From Allodiplogaster sudhausi (lineage: Eukaryota > Nematoda > Chromadorea > Rhabditida > Diplogasteridae), in NCBI GenBank assembly GCA_945643635.1, contig CALZFC010000057.1, forward strand, positions 1,767,501-1,831,500: a stretch of 64,000 nucleotides of DNA. The letters run 5' to 3'. Each line of letters starts with the position of its first letter. Positions within the stretch are counted from its first letter, which is position 1. Of this stretch, positions 1 to 14,126 are shown in pieces. The notes beneath the pieces were generated by a model. That model did no database searches. It was not told where the DNA came from and was given only the letters and a program-made list of their open reading frames with translations. A program made the position numbers and the translations under genes.

Positions 1-468
1 AGAAAGAAAGAGAGAGAGAGAGCGAGAAGAGAGAGAGTATATGGGGAGAGCGAGAGAGATAAAGAGAAAGAGAGAGAGAGATGTGAAGATTGCTACATCG
101 TATACAAACTACGATGGGGCAGTGAGAACGAGAGAAAGAGCGTAAAACAGTGGTGGTGGTGGTTAGAGAGACAGAGAGTATGAGGGAGTCACAGAGAGAA
201 AGAGAGAGAGAGAGTGAACGAGAGCGCGAGGCAAGAGAGAAAAAAGAGAGATAAGAGGGAAGGCGCCTGTTGATAGCGGACGATAAGTGCAGCAACAACA
301 CAGCAGCTTCACACAAGCAAGAGGGGCCACACAAGTGTATAAACGCAAAACATACAAGTAGAGAGAGAGAGAGAGAGAGGGAGTCAGAGATCAAATGAGA
401 AAAGCAGAGAAGTTGTCTATAAGAGCGAGAAAAGAAAGGAAATGAGCGAGAGAGTCCAAGACAGAGGA

Positions 469-499
<31 letters not shown>

Positions 500-834
500 G
501 AGAAGAGAGAGAGAGCGCAAGAAGAACAAGAAGCAACGGCCAGCCAGCTGAATTTTGTCGCGCTTGTTCGAGGCGACGGCGGGCCGGGCCCGACGAAGCC
601 TGACGTTGTAACAATCTCGGGCTCTTGTCCTCCTCTTTTTTCTTTTCACTCTCTCTCACCCTCTCACCCTCCATATCATTCTCTCTCTCTCATCCTCTCA
701 CTCTCCCCTTCTCTCTCTCTCTCTCTCTTCCTTGCTCTCGCTCTCATTCTCTCTCTCTAATGTTTCAACAACTCTTTTCTCTCTATCATTCTGTTTTTTT
801 TCTTCTTCTACTCTCTCATCCTGTCCACTTTCTC

Positions 835-870
<36 letters not shown>

Positions 871-913
871 TTGACACTGCTTGAGCAGCTGGGTCGTCCG
901 ACATACATAGCTG

Positions 914-979
<66 letters not shown>

Positions 980-1025
980 GAGAGAGAGAAAGGGAGAGAG
1001 AAAGAAATAGAGGGAAAGAGAGCGA

Positions 1026-1063
<38 letters not shown>

Positions 1064-1078
1064 AAGAAAGAAAGAGAC

Positions 1079-1114
<36 letters not shown>

Positions 1115-1844
1115 TGAGATGCTCCGCACGCTCGCATGCTTCTTGCCCTCGGGGCAAGAGTTGTGTCGTCGTGAGTGCATCACAAATTTGGACTGAGAGA
1201 GCGTGAGGGATAAAGAATGATTGAGAGACAGAGATCGAGTAAGAGAGAGAGAGTGACAGAGAAAGAGAGTGATTAAGGAAGGGGGTGGGGGGACAGACAA
1301 GAACTAGGAGACTGCGCTCTTACTACATAGACCCGCATATACATATCTGTCATGATTAGTTATGCATCTTTGCATTTAATACAGAAGCTACAAAAAGAGG
1401 TCAAACACTCATGTGCATGGAGAAAAGGACGCTAGAGAGAGAAAGAGAGAGAGAGAAAAGAAAGAGAGAAAGGGAGAGGGAGAAACATAGAGAGAAAGAG
1501 AGAGAGAGAGAAAAAGAAAGGGAGAAAGGGAGAGGGAGAAACATAGAGAGAGAGTTGTTAAATAAAGAGAGTGCGAGAAAAAGAGGCAGCTATTGCCCTC
1601 TTCATTACACGATTCATCAGTTGCATCCTCTTTTTGGCATCGCAATTGGGGTACATTTGCCCCTCTCGAATAGTTGAGGTGTCGCTGACAATGCATGAGA
1701 CATGCGAATCTAGCAGTCGAGACAAACAGGAACTTTGAATCTGTCTGGCTGTCTGACTCACTCTCTCTCTCTCACTCTCTCTAGTTCTCTCTTGCCTCTC
1801 TTCTGTGCTCTCTCCTCTCTCTATATCTCCCTCTCTCTGTGTCT

Positions 1845-1882
<38 letters not shown>

Positions 1883-1907
1883 TCTCTCTCTCTCCATCTC
1901 ACTCTCA

Positions 1908-1954
<47 letters not shown>

Positions 1955-2847
1955 CAATCGTCTCACCCTGCCCGTCCACGACCGGGCGGCCTCCCCGCTC
2001 AAGTTCCGCTTTCTCGAGTGGCTGTGCTGCTGACTGCGCTGCGCCACCCTCTCACTGTGGTGGCTACATCCACCCTAGTCCACCCCTCTTCGACCCCCCC
2101 TCTCCACCCCCCCCCCTTCGACCAACCCCACTCTCCACCCACCCCTTATCCATCCACGCACCCCTCAGACCACTCGAAAGTTCGCAGGGTGCGGCCAGTA
2201 CTGCCCTCCCAAAAAGGAGTGTGTATAGATGCAGCCTTGGTGGGCTTATATAGGTTGTGCAGACCAAGCGATCGGACATACATATTCGAAGGGTACCAAT
2301 AATGAGGGAAAGAGAGAGAGAGAGGAAAGGGAAGAGAGAGAGAGAGACAGACAGAGAGAGAGAGAGCAAGGCAGAGATAGAGAGCAGAGTATGACCTAGA
2401 GAAAAGAGCAACAACGACATAAAAGGCCAGAGACAACACTGTTGTGGTGGCCACCACTCTCGGGCGACGGCAATACAAGAGAGAGCATTGTGCTCTCCTC
2501 TCGTGCGCCCAATTCGGACGCGCGTTCGAAGAGTGGGCTTATGGTTAGAGTTCGCAGCGGTGAAGGGCAGCCGGGCAGCTAGAAATGGCCGGGAGAGAGA
2601 GAGTGAGAGAGAGAGCGAGAGCGAGAGAGATAGAGAGAAAAGAGAAAGAGAGGCCATACCACCCAACACCTTCAACCACACCACATCCGCACCCGCGAAA
2701 CAACCACACGCATCCGCCCTCACAAAGTAGTATATGGCGGCACGGAGAGTCCAAAAAAAGTGGGCTGTCGTGGCCCCGAATTTGGATGGGGTTGGGGAGG
2801 AGGGATGGACAAGGAGGAGAGAGATAGAGAGTGACAGTGACAGAGGT

Positions 2848-2881
<34 letters not shown>

Positions 2882-3113
2882 CAGAGAGTGAGAGCAAAGA
2901 GCAGAGAGGAAGAGAGGGAGATGTTGGGGGGGGTACCTGCTATAAAGAGTGATGGCTTATGATGGGTCGCCCTCCCTGAACACGTTGGGCGACCTTTACG
3001 CGCCCGCCACCTTCATGGCTGCTGCAACACAACCGCCCTTACACATCACGTAAAGCATACACTTTCTTTGTTTGGCCCGACTGGAAAGATTACTAGGAGG
3101 AGAGAGAGATGTG

Positions 3114-3159
<46 letters not shown>

Positions 3160-5510
3160 AAAAGGGAGAGAGAGATAGGCAGAGAGAGGGAGAGCGACAA
3201 AGAGAGAAAGAGAGAGAAAGAAGGAGAGATAGAGAGGGAAATAAAGAGAGACAAAGATTGGAAGAGCGAAACAAGGCAATAGTAAGAGCCAGAGCAGACG
3301 AATTGCCAACCTTGGGCGCGTTCCAGTGACACATGATGTGAACTACAGAATATTATTATTATTCTCATCATTGCCTTATTGACGGGCTCAAAGTTTTTTT
3401 TCTTCTTTCTTTCTTGTTTTTAACATTTTAAATTTGGGACGGGCCAAGGCCATTTACATATGTATAAGCAAGTTACATTTATGCATTTTCTTGCAGACTA
3501 ATCGTAAGCTGTATGGCATTCCTATTCCTATTCCTGTTCGAGGGCTGAAGTCTCAACTTTTGATCCGAATGGCAAACACAAAAGGGTATGATCGTTATTT
3601 ACAAACATAAGTACATATATACGTATTGTATTTATGTAAAGGTAAATAACTTACATACATAAATAAAGTACATTCTGGACAAGACTGGAGACGATAAATG
3701 ACGGAAAAAAGAGATCGAATCAGCGCGAAAAAAAACTCTAAACGAACCCACATACATAAATGATTATGAAATGGTGATAATAAAAATATATTTTTTCAAA
3801 TCTATGTAACGATGCAAATTTAAAGAAATTCGCGTCTTCTGAAAATTTGCTTGAATTTTTTTACCTCCTTAGGAAAATCGTACCTTACAGGAAGAATAAA
3901 TAAGTTTGATTAACTTTAAAAAAAAAAAGAAAGAGAGAAACATTAAAATCTCACAGAGTCGGTATAACGCGCGTTTTATCATAGTAATAAATCTCAGTCT
4001 TGAATAAAAGAAGTAAATAAAAGAAGAATACATACTGAATAGCGACTCTGTTCAATATTTCAGAATGAGCCTAATTAGGCTGGACTCCAAAAGCTAGGCT
4101 TTTATTTTATCGAATACCTACTAAATAGTTCTTCAAACGGCCGATAGATGTGTCAGAAGGGGGGGGGGGTTGTTACACGGGCGTGTCGGGGCAGATGGAC
4201 GACTCAATAACGAAGAAGAAGACGAAAAAAGAAACTAAACCGACCGACATTCGGTCTAAAATGAGGCCGATACAAGACCAGACGAAGAGACTGGGAGACA
4301 GAGCGAGAGAGAGAGAGAAAGAGAGAGACAAAGAGATACAGAGAGAGAGAGAGTGGGGAAGATAGAGAGGGATGAGACACGGAGTCAATCCGATTTTCTT
4401 TGCTGCTGCTACTGCGACGGCGCCTGCTGCCCCTGTCCTGTACGCTCTTACCGCACATTGTAAATACAAGGCGAGAGAGAGAGAAGCAGAGAAAAAAGAG
4501 GAGAGACAGAGGAATGACTGAGAAAAGCAGAGAAAAAGAGGAGTTATAGACACAGAGAAAGAGAGGGGAGGAGGGGGGGGGGTGGCTCTGAGCCTTTTTC
4601 CGCTTGTTTTGTTCTCTCTCAGTCTATCTTTCTCTTTCTCTCTCTCTCTCTTTGCCTCTCTCTCACTCTCTCTTTCTCCCTCTCTGTCAGTCTCTCTCTA
4701 TCTCTCTCACGCTCAGTATCTCTTCCTCTCTCTCTTCCTCTCTCTCACTCTCTCTCTCTCTGTCTCTCTTTCCACCAGCGATAGATTGATTGGTCTGAAT
4801 GACAAGCGAAATGATGATGTTGATGATGTTCTTGTAGCGGTGATGACCAGTTTGGTTTGGAGAATCGAACGCGGAATAGAGCTGAGTGAGACGGCACACA
4901 AAGTTAAGACTCTCAACGGGCTAAAGTAGTCTTCTCCAATCTTCGGAAGGAAGCCATTAGAAAAAAAATACACAAAATATATACATAATTGCGCATAGGA
5001 CAAAAGGGGTTCATATGCATATACATAAGTTAGGGGCGAGAAACAGTCTAGAGAGAGAGAGAGAGAGAGAGAGAGATAAAAAGAGAGAGAGATAGAGAAA
5101 GGGGGAAGAGAGAGAGAGAGGGAGAGGGAGAGAGAGGGAAAGAGAGTGAATGAGAGAGAGTGCGAGCGGGAGAGAGAGGGCCATTTTCCTGTAAAGACGG
5201 TGCTGCTGAAGCTCTTAACATATGTATGTATGTGTGTGTTGCTAACATTTCTACATGTGTGTTAGAGTGTCTTTGTGTGTGCAGATCTGCAGATCTGTGT
5301 TTTTGTGCTGTACAGTGCAAGCAAGCATTTATGATTGATTATGCACGGAGGAATCAGGACGCTGCTCTACGTACTGCTACTGCAGGTGCACAAATCGAAG
5401 AACTACAAGAACGGAATCAGGATATAGAGAGAGAGGGGAGAGAGAATGAGAATGACAGAGAGATATACGTTGTAGATAGAAAGAGGAGACAGAGGGTAGA
5501 GTTATAGAGA

Positions 5511-5554
<44 letters not shown>

Positions 5555-6719
5555 GAACAAGGAAGACATGAGCGGTACGAAGCAAGAGAGCAAAAAGAAC
5601 GAGAGAAGCAGAGAACCCTATGGACAGCGAGGAGGTAGAGGACGAAGGCTGCAAAGTATTTGGATGTCAAAAGCCCCAAAAATATCTTTCTGATTTGCTT
5701 AAAAGATTCTATGAAAAATTAAGGCAATATAAAGCTTGAATAAAGGAGCAATAGAAAAGTCATATTGAGAACTTTGAAAGATCCTTATTTATACGAATAT
5801 ACATTCCTACAAATTTATCTACAAATTAAGTACATTAAAAAACTGACAAGTCTTTCACGAATCTCAAGATACATACAAGGATGCGAACAGCGCAGAGAGA
5901 CAGCAGCCACTTTCAGCCGCTCTTGTACCCTCGAACGGATTGTCTGCCTCCGTTCAAGACAGACAGAGAGAGACAGAGAAAAAGAGAGAGAGAGAGAGAG
6001 TGAGAGAGAGAGAGAGGATGAGAAAGAGATAGACAGACAGAAACAGACAGAGAGAGATATTTAGTGAGAGAGCAGACTAGGAACATTTTCGAAAGATCAT
6101 GTCCGTTTGGAAAGTCATAACATTGTCACAAACTAGTGGTAGAGCGGAGCCACTCCACAAGCGCTAGGAGAGCAGCTGCAGAATACGAAATGTTACAATC
6201 AAACATTCTTATATGTACATATATGTATATGTACATATGTACATATTAAAGTATACTTTTTAGTTATAGACTTATTCGGACTATCAATGAGTTTCTTCGT
6301 CATGAAATTAAAAATTCTCCGAAAAGACATGCGATCCACCGGTTAGATACTTACATATGTCAAAGTGCCTAAATATTAAAAAAATACCCGCGTTTAAATC
6401 GCCATAAAAAATCGCCGCGTTGTTTGTTAAATGAACACAAAACTCCATCTTAATTCGCGTTTTTTTTTTGCATGACACAAGTGCGAGAGAGCATTGGAGA
6501 AGTTTGAGAGACACTAAAACAATAGTCAATAAAAATTCAAAATAAATTACGCGTTGAATTCAGTGTTCCTTAACCAGAACAAAAACAGCAGCAGCAGCAG
6601 AGAGTTGTTTCAATGGTGACAAGTCTCTCTGCCTGCGTATTTCGAGCGACCATCCAGAATACGATTAGGTACATGCATAGGTGTGTATGGCTGTGTGATC
6701 GGCCTAGTACAGATGCAGA

Positions 6720-6727
6720 TGACGTCA
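6720..6727. promoter_or_regulatory. CRE-like palindrome TGACGTCA
   Basis: A perfect 8-bp TGACGTCA palindrome, the consensus site of CREB/ATF bZIP factors. No gene start was identified next to it, so a function is only possible. Confidence 0.25.
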
Positions 6728-7076
6728 TTGCCAGTAGTCATTTCAGAAGTCATTTTGCCAAAGATACATCATCTAGCAGCCTAATCCGTCGTTTCCCAAT
6801 TCAGTAGTCCTCAGAATCAGAATCAGTCACGCTTTCAATGAGATCAGAAGCATAAACAAATCATAGATTGCTAAATTAGCAATGCTAATCGGCGCATTTT
6901 TCTTTAGCAGACACGATACCAATGAAAATCGACACTTACGGAGAGAAGAAGCACTGATTTAAAAGGACCTGCTACTACTGAACAAGTGCACGGAGTACTC
7001 GATGTGGCCATGTTGTAGTCGATCTCTCTTTCTGTTACTCTCTCCCTCTCTTCTCTCTCTCTCCCTTCTCTCTCTC

Positions 7077-7333
<257 letters not shown>

Positions 7334-7706
7334 CGCGAGTGCCTAACACGTTGCTGACTGAGGATGACGATGCTTCTCATGTGTCCAAGGAGGCCATTCG
7401 ACGGCCTCTCGCCGGTCGGCCCGGCCAGCCAGCGGAGAGACACAACCGGAAGGAAGCACATACACATCCGGATGGGACGAGAATTGGGGAGGGAGCTCAC
7501 TCAACACTTTTCACAAAGTCTATCTCGTGGGGACTCTCTCTCTAGCTCTGTCTCTCTCTCTTCTCTAAACTCTCTTATCTCTCTCTCCCTTTTTCTCTTT
7601 TTTCCTCACTCTCCCCCTCCCTGTCGCCAAATCGCCGCCGCCCCTCATTTATAGCAAGGGCGCCGATACACGCCACTACTTACTACTGACGCCAGATACA
7701 TAATGC

Positions 7707-7747
<41 letters not shown>

Positions 7748-8141
7748 GAGAGAGAGAGAGCGAGAGAAATAGTTGTAGGCAGAGATGATGACTGGCGCTG
7801 ACGATTGATAGACGCTCGTTAGGCACCGGCAGCCGCGCGGCCCAATGGAGCCTACCGGAGCGGAAGGGTGGGCTATATGTGGGCCTAAAGCTAAGTTTTG
7901 CATGTGTATCTCTCTCTCTCTCTTTCCTTCTCTCTTTCTCTCACTTTCTCTTTCGCTCTCACTTTCTCTCTCTCTCTCCCTCTCTCGCACATACACTCTC
8001 TCTTTCTCTTTATCACACTCTCTCTTTTTCTGTCTCTCTTTCACTCTCTTTCTCCCACTCACTCTCTCTCTCTCTTTTTCACTCTCCCTTGCAGTCTCTC
8101 TCTCTCTTTTCTCTCTCTCTCTCTCTCTTTCGCTCTCCCTT

Positions 8142-8176
<35 letters not shown>

Positions 8177-8703
8177 GTCTCTCCTTCTCTTACTCTCTCT
8201 CTCCCCTCCCCTTTCTCGTCCTTTCTGGGCTAGTCCATCCCCTCACGTCAGCGCTGTTGATGGATGCGTCGGCGACGGAGCGGGCCGCCTAATGTCTCTG
8301 GCGGCACCAAAATCGAGAAGACCGGGGGATTGCTGATCCTCTTGAGGGGGGGGGGGAGAGAGGTGGTCCAATCCTCCCTCCCCCTACTTCTATGAACATA
8401 CAACAGAGTCGAGAACCGTTGGGCACAAATGGACGTCAGCAATGTTCTTCTTCTTATGTGCACATCTCCAGCATGCGTTGCCAGAATCAAAAAAAAAAAT
8501 TTTTTTTTTTCTTAGCACCTAATCATAGCGATGATGATGATGCGTTAGTAATATTAGTAAGTAAATTTTAAACTAATAATTAATGTCCATTTTCTCTCTT
8601 TCTCTTTCTATATATCTCTCTCTCCCTCTCTCTCCTCTCTCTCGGTCTTTCTCTCTCTCTTCTCTCTCGCTCTCTCCCCCTCTCTCCCCTCTCTCTCCCT
8701 CTC

Positions 8704-8739
<36 letters not shown>

Positions 8740-9229
8740 GATATACTGCCTGCTCTAAGGTGTCTCTGCTTCCATGTTCGTAGATTTCGTGTCATGCCCC
8801 CCTCACGCAGCAACCAATCGGTTCCTCCTTTGCAGCCGACTACTTTTTTTTTCTCTTTGGTTCTTGGGAGTGGTGGGTTGAAGAAAAACCTCGTCGAAAA
8901 CGACGACTGACGAGACATTTGTGCACACGTCTGAGCGACTCTCTGTGCCACATACGCCATGCCCTGCGCATAGTGGAAAGAGACCATGAGAGTGTATGGC
9001 CCCCCAACCCCCCCCCCCCTTCACCCCCCGAATGTATGTACATACATACATATACCTACGATTCGACGAAGCGGAATGGGGCCGCATACATCGACATCGC
9101 CAACGAAAACTTGCTCTTCATGCCTGCCACCTTAGAGGGGCGGAGGAAAGAGGGGGGAGGGGGTTAAGGAGGTGACGGGGTCTTAACAACAATGGTTACT
9201 TGACTTGCATGCCCCCTTTTCAAGGAGCT

Positions 9230-9400
9230 GGTGGGGGTTTAACACCAATATGGCTAATCCATAACACTAACAGGATAATCGTTAACACAAATAGGGTTAA
9301 TCCTTAACGCCAATAGAGTAATCCTTAACGCCAATAGGGTAATAGGGTAAAAAGTAATCCTGCTTTTTTTAAGGAGGTTGCTTAACACCAATATAGGGTG
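9230..9400. repeat. Degenerate minisatellite, about 24-30 bp unit
   Basis: Repeats of a unit resembling CCTTAACGCCAATAGGGTAA occur about five times with substitutions. The TAGGGTTAA-like junctions resemble telomeric hexamers but are not arranged as a telomere array. No gene is visible here. Confidence 0.6.
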
Positions 9401-10267
9401 GTGGTTGTATGCTCCCGTCCCCTTTTTATGCCCTTTTGGCAGTCTATACGTCTAGTCGTCACCCGCCCTAAAAAGGCGAGCGAAGAAGAAGAAGAAGAAG
9501 CCGCAGCCGGTGCTGCCCGTCGGCCGGCCGCAAACCAAATGATGCAAATGACCCAAATTGCCCCCTTCTGCCGTCTGCGTCTCCGAGCAGAGTGGAGTGC
9601 ACAAAGACACTAACACACACACACTAAGAGAGAAAGAGAGAGGAAGAGAGAGAGAGGGAGAGAGAGAGAGATAGAGAACGAGAAAGAGAGAAAGCAAGAG
9701 AGGGAATGAGAGAGAGAGAGAGCAAGAGAGGAAGAGAGCGATAGCGGGAGAGAGAGAGAGAGTGATAGTTCCGGAAAAGAGTCTAATCGACTATAGTGCA
9801 CAAATTGCTGCGTTGTAGCGTAATGGACCTTTTTGGCAATAATGAGCAACTAAAACGCGAGCGTTCTACGACCACTTTATTGATTGTTAAGCGGAATGAT
9901 CAAACTTGCATGAATATAAGCGAGGGAGAGAGGGAGAGAGAGGGGAGAGAGAGGGGAGAGAGAGGGGGGAGAGAGAGGGAGAGGGGAGGGGAAGGGAGAA
10001 AGAGAGAGAGAGATGCTAGAGGGTGAGAGGGAAGCACACTGATAGGGAGGAAGAGATTAACAAAAAGCGCAAAATTCAGATGTTGGTCTGTCTGTCTTTC
10101 TAGAGCGCATTAGCGGGAACCATATGAAAAAGTAAGAAGGAGACGAAGAGGAGGACAACGACTGCTGTGGCTATTCGGCGCGGGTTATTGTGCACTAAAG
10201 AGCGTAAGTGTACAGGAGAGAGAAAGAGAGAGAGAGAGAGAAGGAGAGGGGGGGGGGAGAAAGAGAG

Positions 10268-10298
<31 letters not shown>

Positions 10299-10429
10299 GA
10301 GTGGCAGAGAGAAAGAGGGAAAAGAAGAAGAGATTGAGATGAGGCGAGGGATTTCAGAGTAGACGAGAAAGATATGGTGGAAGAGAAAAGAGAGAAAGGT
10401 AAGACGTTTATAGAACGAGAGAGATATGT

Positions 10430-10625
10430 AGACAGAGAAATAAGAGAGAGATAGAGAGATAGAGATAGACAGAGAAATAAGAGAGATAGAGAGATATGTA
10501 GACAGAGAAATAAGAGAGAGATAGAGATATAGAGATAGACAGAGAAATATTAGAGAGATAGAGATAGACAGAGACATAAGAGAGAGATAGAGAGATAGAG
10601 ATAGACAGAGATAGAGAGAGAAACA
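10430..10625. repeat. Purine-rich minisatellite
   Basis: A higher-order purine repeat: blocks such as ATAGACAGAGAAATAAGAGA recur roughly every 45-60 bp within a longer GA tract. It is non-coding apart from low-complexity frames. Confidence 0.7.
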
Positions 10626-11686
10626 GAGAAAGAGGGGGAGAGCGAGAGAGGTGCATACGCTGTTATGAATCACTCGCTGACAATGATGGCTCAGCATAAG
10701 AACAATATAACAGGCTACATGGCTCGAACGGCTTCTGTACACTCACACCATCTCTAATACTCTCTCTCTCTCAATGTCTTCTCTCTCGCTCACTCTCTCT
10801 TTCTCTTTCTTCTCTCTCTATGTCTCTCTCTCTCTCCAAAACCTCTCATAAGCATTTATTTATAACCTAGCCCTTGAACCACAAATAAATTTACAGAACT
10901 CTTATGTTGAGGTATTCATATAGCAACGAAATGTATTCTTCACCGAGGGTTCACTGCTAAACGGCCGATAGTTAGCATAATGGAACCGTCGAGTTTAAAC
11001 TGTTCAAGGCGGGCAAGCTGCGAGGAAAAAAAATATATCGCAACGACAAAAAAGAGAGGGAGGGAAACAGATAGTTGGTGAATGAGAGAAATAGAGAGAG
11101 AGAGTGAGAGAGTTGTAGACAGAGTTAGAGAGAAACAAAGACCAGGCACACGGGTGAAACCAAACAGAATGAATAATGATGATTGGGATAAGGTGAAGAG
11201 AGCGGAGTGCTTGCGTGCATGCTTGTAACGTCTTGTCGTGTTTCTTCTCTCTCTCTCATTCTTTTCTGTCTCTCTCTCTTTCCCTCTCTTACTCCAGTTC
11301 ATTTTTATACTCTCTAGTTCCGCTATGTGATCTTAATGTATCTCTCTCGCCCTCCCTGCTTCTCTCTCCGTCTCTCCTTCCTTACCTCTCTTTATCTCTC
11401 TACCCAGCCACTCAAACACTCTCTCTATCTCTTTCTCTCTCTCTCTCTTTCTCTCGCTCTTTCTCTCTCTCTTTCTCTCTCTCTCCCTCTCTCTCTCTCT
11501 CTTTCTCTCCCTCTCTCTCTGCCTCTCTCTCAATCACTCTCTCCTTCTCATCTAGCTACACCATTGATTTGGGGCAAGAGAGTGCGCTTGTAAAGGCACT
11601 GGCCACGCTGGTAGGCACGAAGAAGGCGCAGACACACACGCGACCGGAAGGACATGGACACTTTCAGCGAGTGCGGAAGTGGGCGA

Positions 11687-11722
<36 letters not shown>

Positions 11723-11989
11723 TGGAGAGGGAGAGAAAGAGATGAGAGAGGAGAGGAGAGACAGAGATGGGGTGACAGAAAGTGAAAGAGAGAGAGAGAG
11801 AGAGAGGTTAGAGAGAGAGGGAGAGATAGAGAAGAGAGAAAGTAGTTGGGGAGAGAGGGGAGAGAGAGCAGAGAGGAGAGAAAATACAGCGATGGTGCGA
11901 GAGAGAGAGAGAGGACGCAAATGAAAGAGAGGGAGCCAGGGAAACAAAGAGAAGGAGAGAGGGGAGAGAATTGACAGAGAAAGAGAGCT

Positions 11990-12022
<33 letters not shown>

Positions 12023-12687
12023 CTTATGTAGAAATAAAGACCGTTGACGAAGAGAAGAGAAATGATGAGGGTGCTTCTTATTGTTACCATTAGTTTGTTT
12101 CTTCTTTACTACATCATACTACGTCTAACAATAACAACCGTAAAATTCTGCCTGAAACATAAATACTATTCAGAATTTGTTGACAGCTGCTGCTGAGGGC
12201 TCTATCAAATTTTGATTTCAGAGAATTGGCAAGCCCTTTTTATCTCCTGTATTCCATGAGAAATATAGATCGTCGTTGGAGTTCAAAGAATCCGCGATAC
12301 CTTTTTAAAAATTTGACAGAAAAAAAGGAAGATAAAAAAAGCATACAGCTCTGGCTATGGTCAAAAGAAAAGAAAAAGGCCTCACATAAAATTAAATGTA
12401 TGCATTATTCAATTATTTTTCCATCTAGAAAAGAAAAGAAGTATCAAAAGCAATGAAATTATAGCGCTCAAAAGTCGAAAAAAAAGAAATATTTTTAAAA
12501 AATATATAATTAATTTGGTAATTAAGGTTTCTTCTACATTTATACCGTGAAAAGAAATACTACGAAGTCTATCTATCTCTTGAAGAGTAGCTTGGGCACA
12601 AAAAGGGCTCACTCGGCCTCTAGGGTGACAAGCTCGGCACACACATGTTGCATTTGTGTGTAGCGGCGCGTGCATGAAGGGGGTCTG

Positions 12688-12732
12688 CTGGGGGGGGGGG
12701 GGGTGAGAGTGGCGGGGGGGGGGGGGGGGTTC
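12688..12732 (+). other. Poly-G runs with G-quadruplex potential
   Basis: Two runs of about 15 or more guanines are separated by a short spacer. Such runs can form G-quadruplexes on the plus strand. Their exact length is also prone to assembly error. Confidence 0.5.
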
Positions 12733-13334
12733 ATGTACCCACTCCGCTTCTGGAGGAGATTGCTAGGGGTGGGATGAAGCCACCCTTTCTACCACTCTCT
12801 GCCGGTTGGGTAGTCCTTCACCCAACCACCCACCAGATACACCACGCTCTTCTGGCTTCTTGAACATGGTGCTTGATGAGATTGATCTTTCTGCATGCCT
12901 GTGCGCTCCCTGTGAACTCTCTGCTCGTTATTTCTCCCTTTCTCTCTCTGTCTCTCTCTCGGTCGTTCTCTCTTTCGCTCTCTGACTCACTCTCGCTCTC
13001 TCTCTCTCGCTCTCAATCTCTCTCTGTCTCTCTTCCTTTCTCTACCTTTCAACTACTGGCCCACCAACACACTTCCGGCGACGAGGCATACGACAACGTC
13101 CTTAGTGGACGACGTAAGTTTCAGAGAGAGAGAGAGAGAAGGAGGGATAGAGAGAGCGAAAAAAGTGAAGGATAAGGGAGAGAGAGAGAAGGAGGGATAG
13201 ATAGAGAGAGGTTTAAGGATGAAACTTGGTGAAGAATAAAAGAACCAGGTCAGCAAAGCAATTTAGTTGAAAAAAACAGCTAGTTTTTGCACGATATAAT
13301 AAGGCTTCTTATAGTGCTAACAGTAATTTCTTAT

Positions 13335-13508
13335 AATTTTCTCTATTAGTACCCCGGGGGTATTATTTTTCAATATCCCTTGCGTGGGAGGGGCTCTATC
13401 TATTAGAGGTATTAGAACTTTTTTCCAATGGCATTTTCAAGGGGGGGGCACTACATATGAGGGGGGGGGGGTTCTAATGGAGGGCGGGTATTAATAGAGA
13501 AAATACGG
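13335..13508. mobile_element. Short, decayed copy of the TA-flanked MITE
   Basis: The ends carry inverted copies of TTTTCTCTATTAGTACCCC, the same termini as the 450-bp element at 40659-41108. The outer bases of the left end have diverged (TTATAA instead of CCGTAT). The interior has G-rich blocks mixed with 'tctattag' and 'ttctaatgg' motifs, as in the larger copy. No coding capacity is seen. Confidence 0.7.
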
Positions 13509-14075
13509 CAAATGTATTCACTATCTAACCAGAATCATACTCGCCAGCCGTCATCAAAAGTTTAGATGCGTGTAGCAGATGTAATCCACCGGTTATCAAT
13601 GTGAGGTCGAAAAAAAAATAAACGAAATGTGATAAAATGGCTAAGGCTACAAGATATTAGCAAATGAAACGATATTTCAAAAAAGGTAAATATAATAGGT
13701 AATTTAAAAAGTTCTATAAAAAATAAATTTTGTCGGCGATTACTAATTTGTGACTTTTGGAGACCATCCAATTTAATACATAATTCTTATCTCTAGTTAT
13801 TAGCACGAATTACAATGATTTACTCGAATAAATGCATTGAGCAAATAAAGTGTGTAAAAAGTGTGTGTGGCCGAAATGGGCGCGGACTCTGTATGTACAT
13901 ACATACATATGTATGTATGTAGACTGAGTTGTAGACGACCGCGGCTGCCTGAATGCGGCGGTGGCCGTCCCCGAAATATGGTTAGGCCACGCGGAAGGGG
14001 CCGGCTGGCTAGCGGTGCCGAAGGGAAGGGGATGGAGAGGAAGGAAGGAGTAGAACACGCGATGGCGACTAGCCA

Positions 14076-14126
<51 letters not shown>

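Noticed and set aside
625..1300. Long overlapping frames on both strands (up to 200 codons) rich in Ser-Leu or Arg-Glu
   Set aside because: They are translations of GA/CT dinucleotide repeats, which are open in all frames. There is no start context, splice sites or non-repeat protein content. The same applies to similar frames throughout, for example 7002-7500, 7845-8336, 10185-10742, 58739-59764 and 59895-60760.
11560..11690. Island coding for an apparently non-repetitive peptide (plus: LGQESALVKALATLVGTKKA; also open on minus)
   Set aside because: It is open in more than one frame on both strands, with no supported partner exons. It was kept only as an example of an unexplained island.
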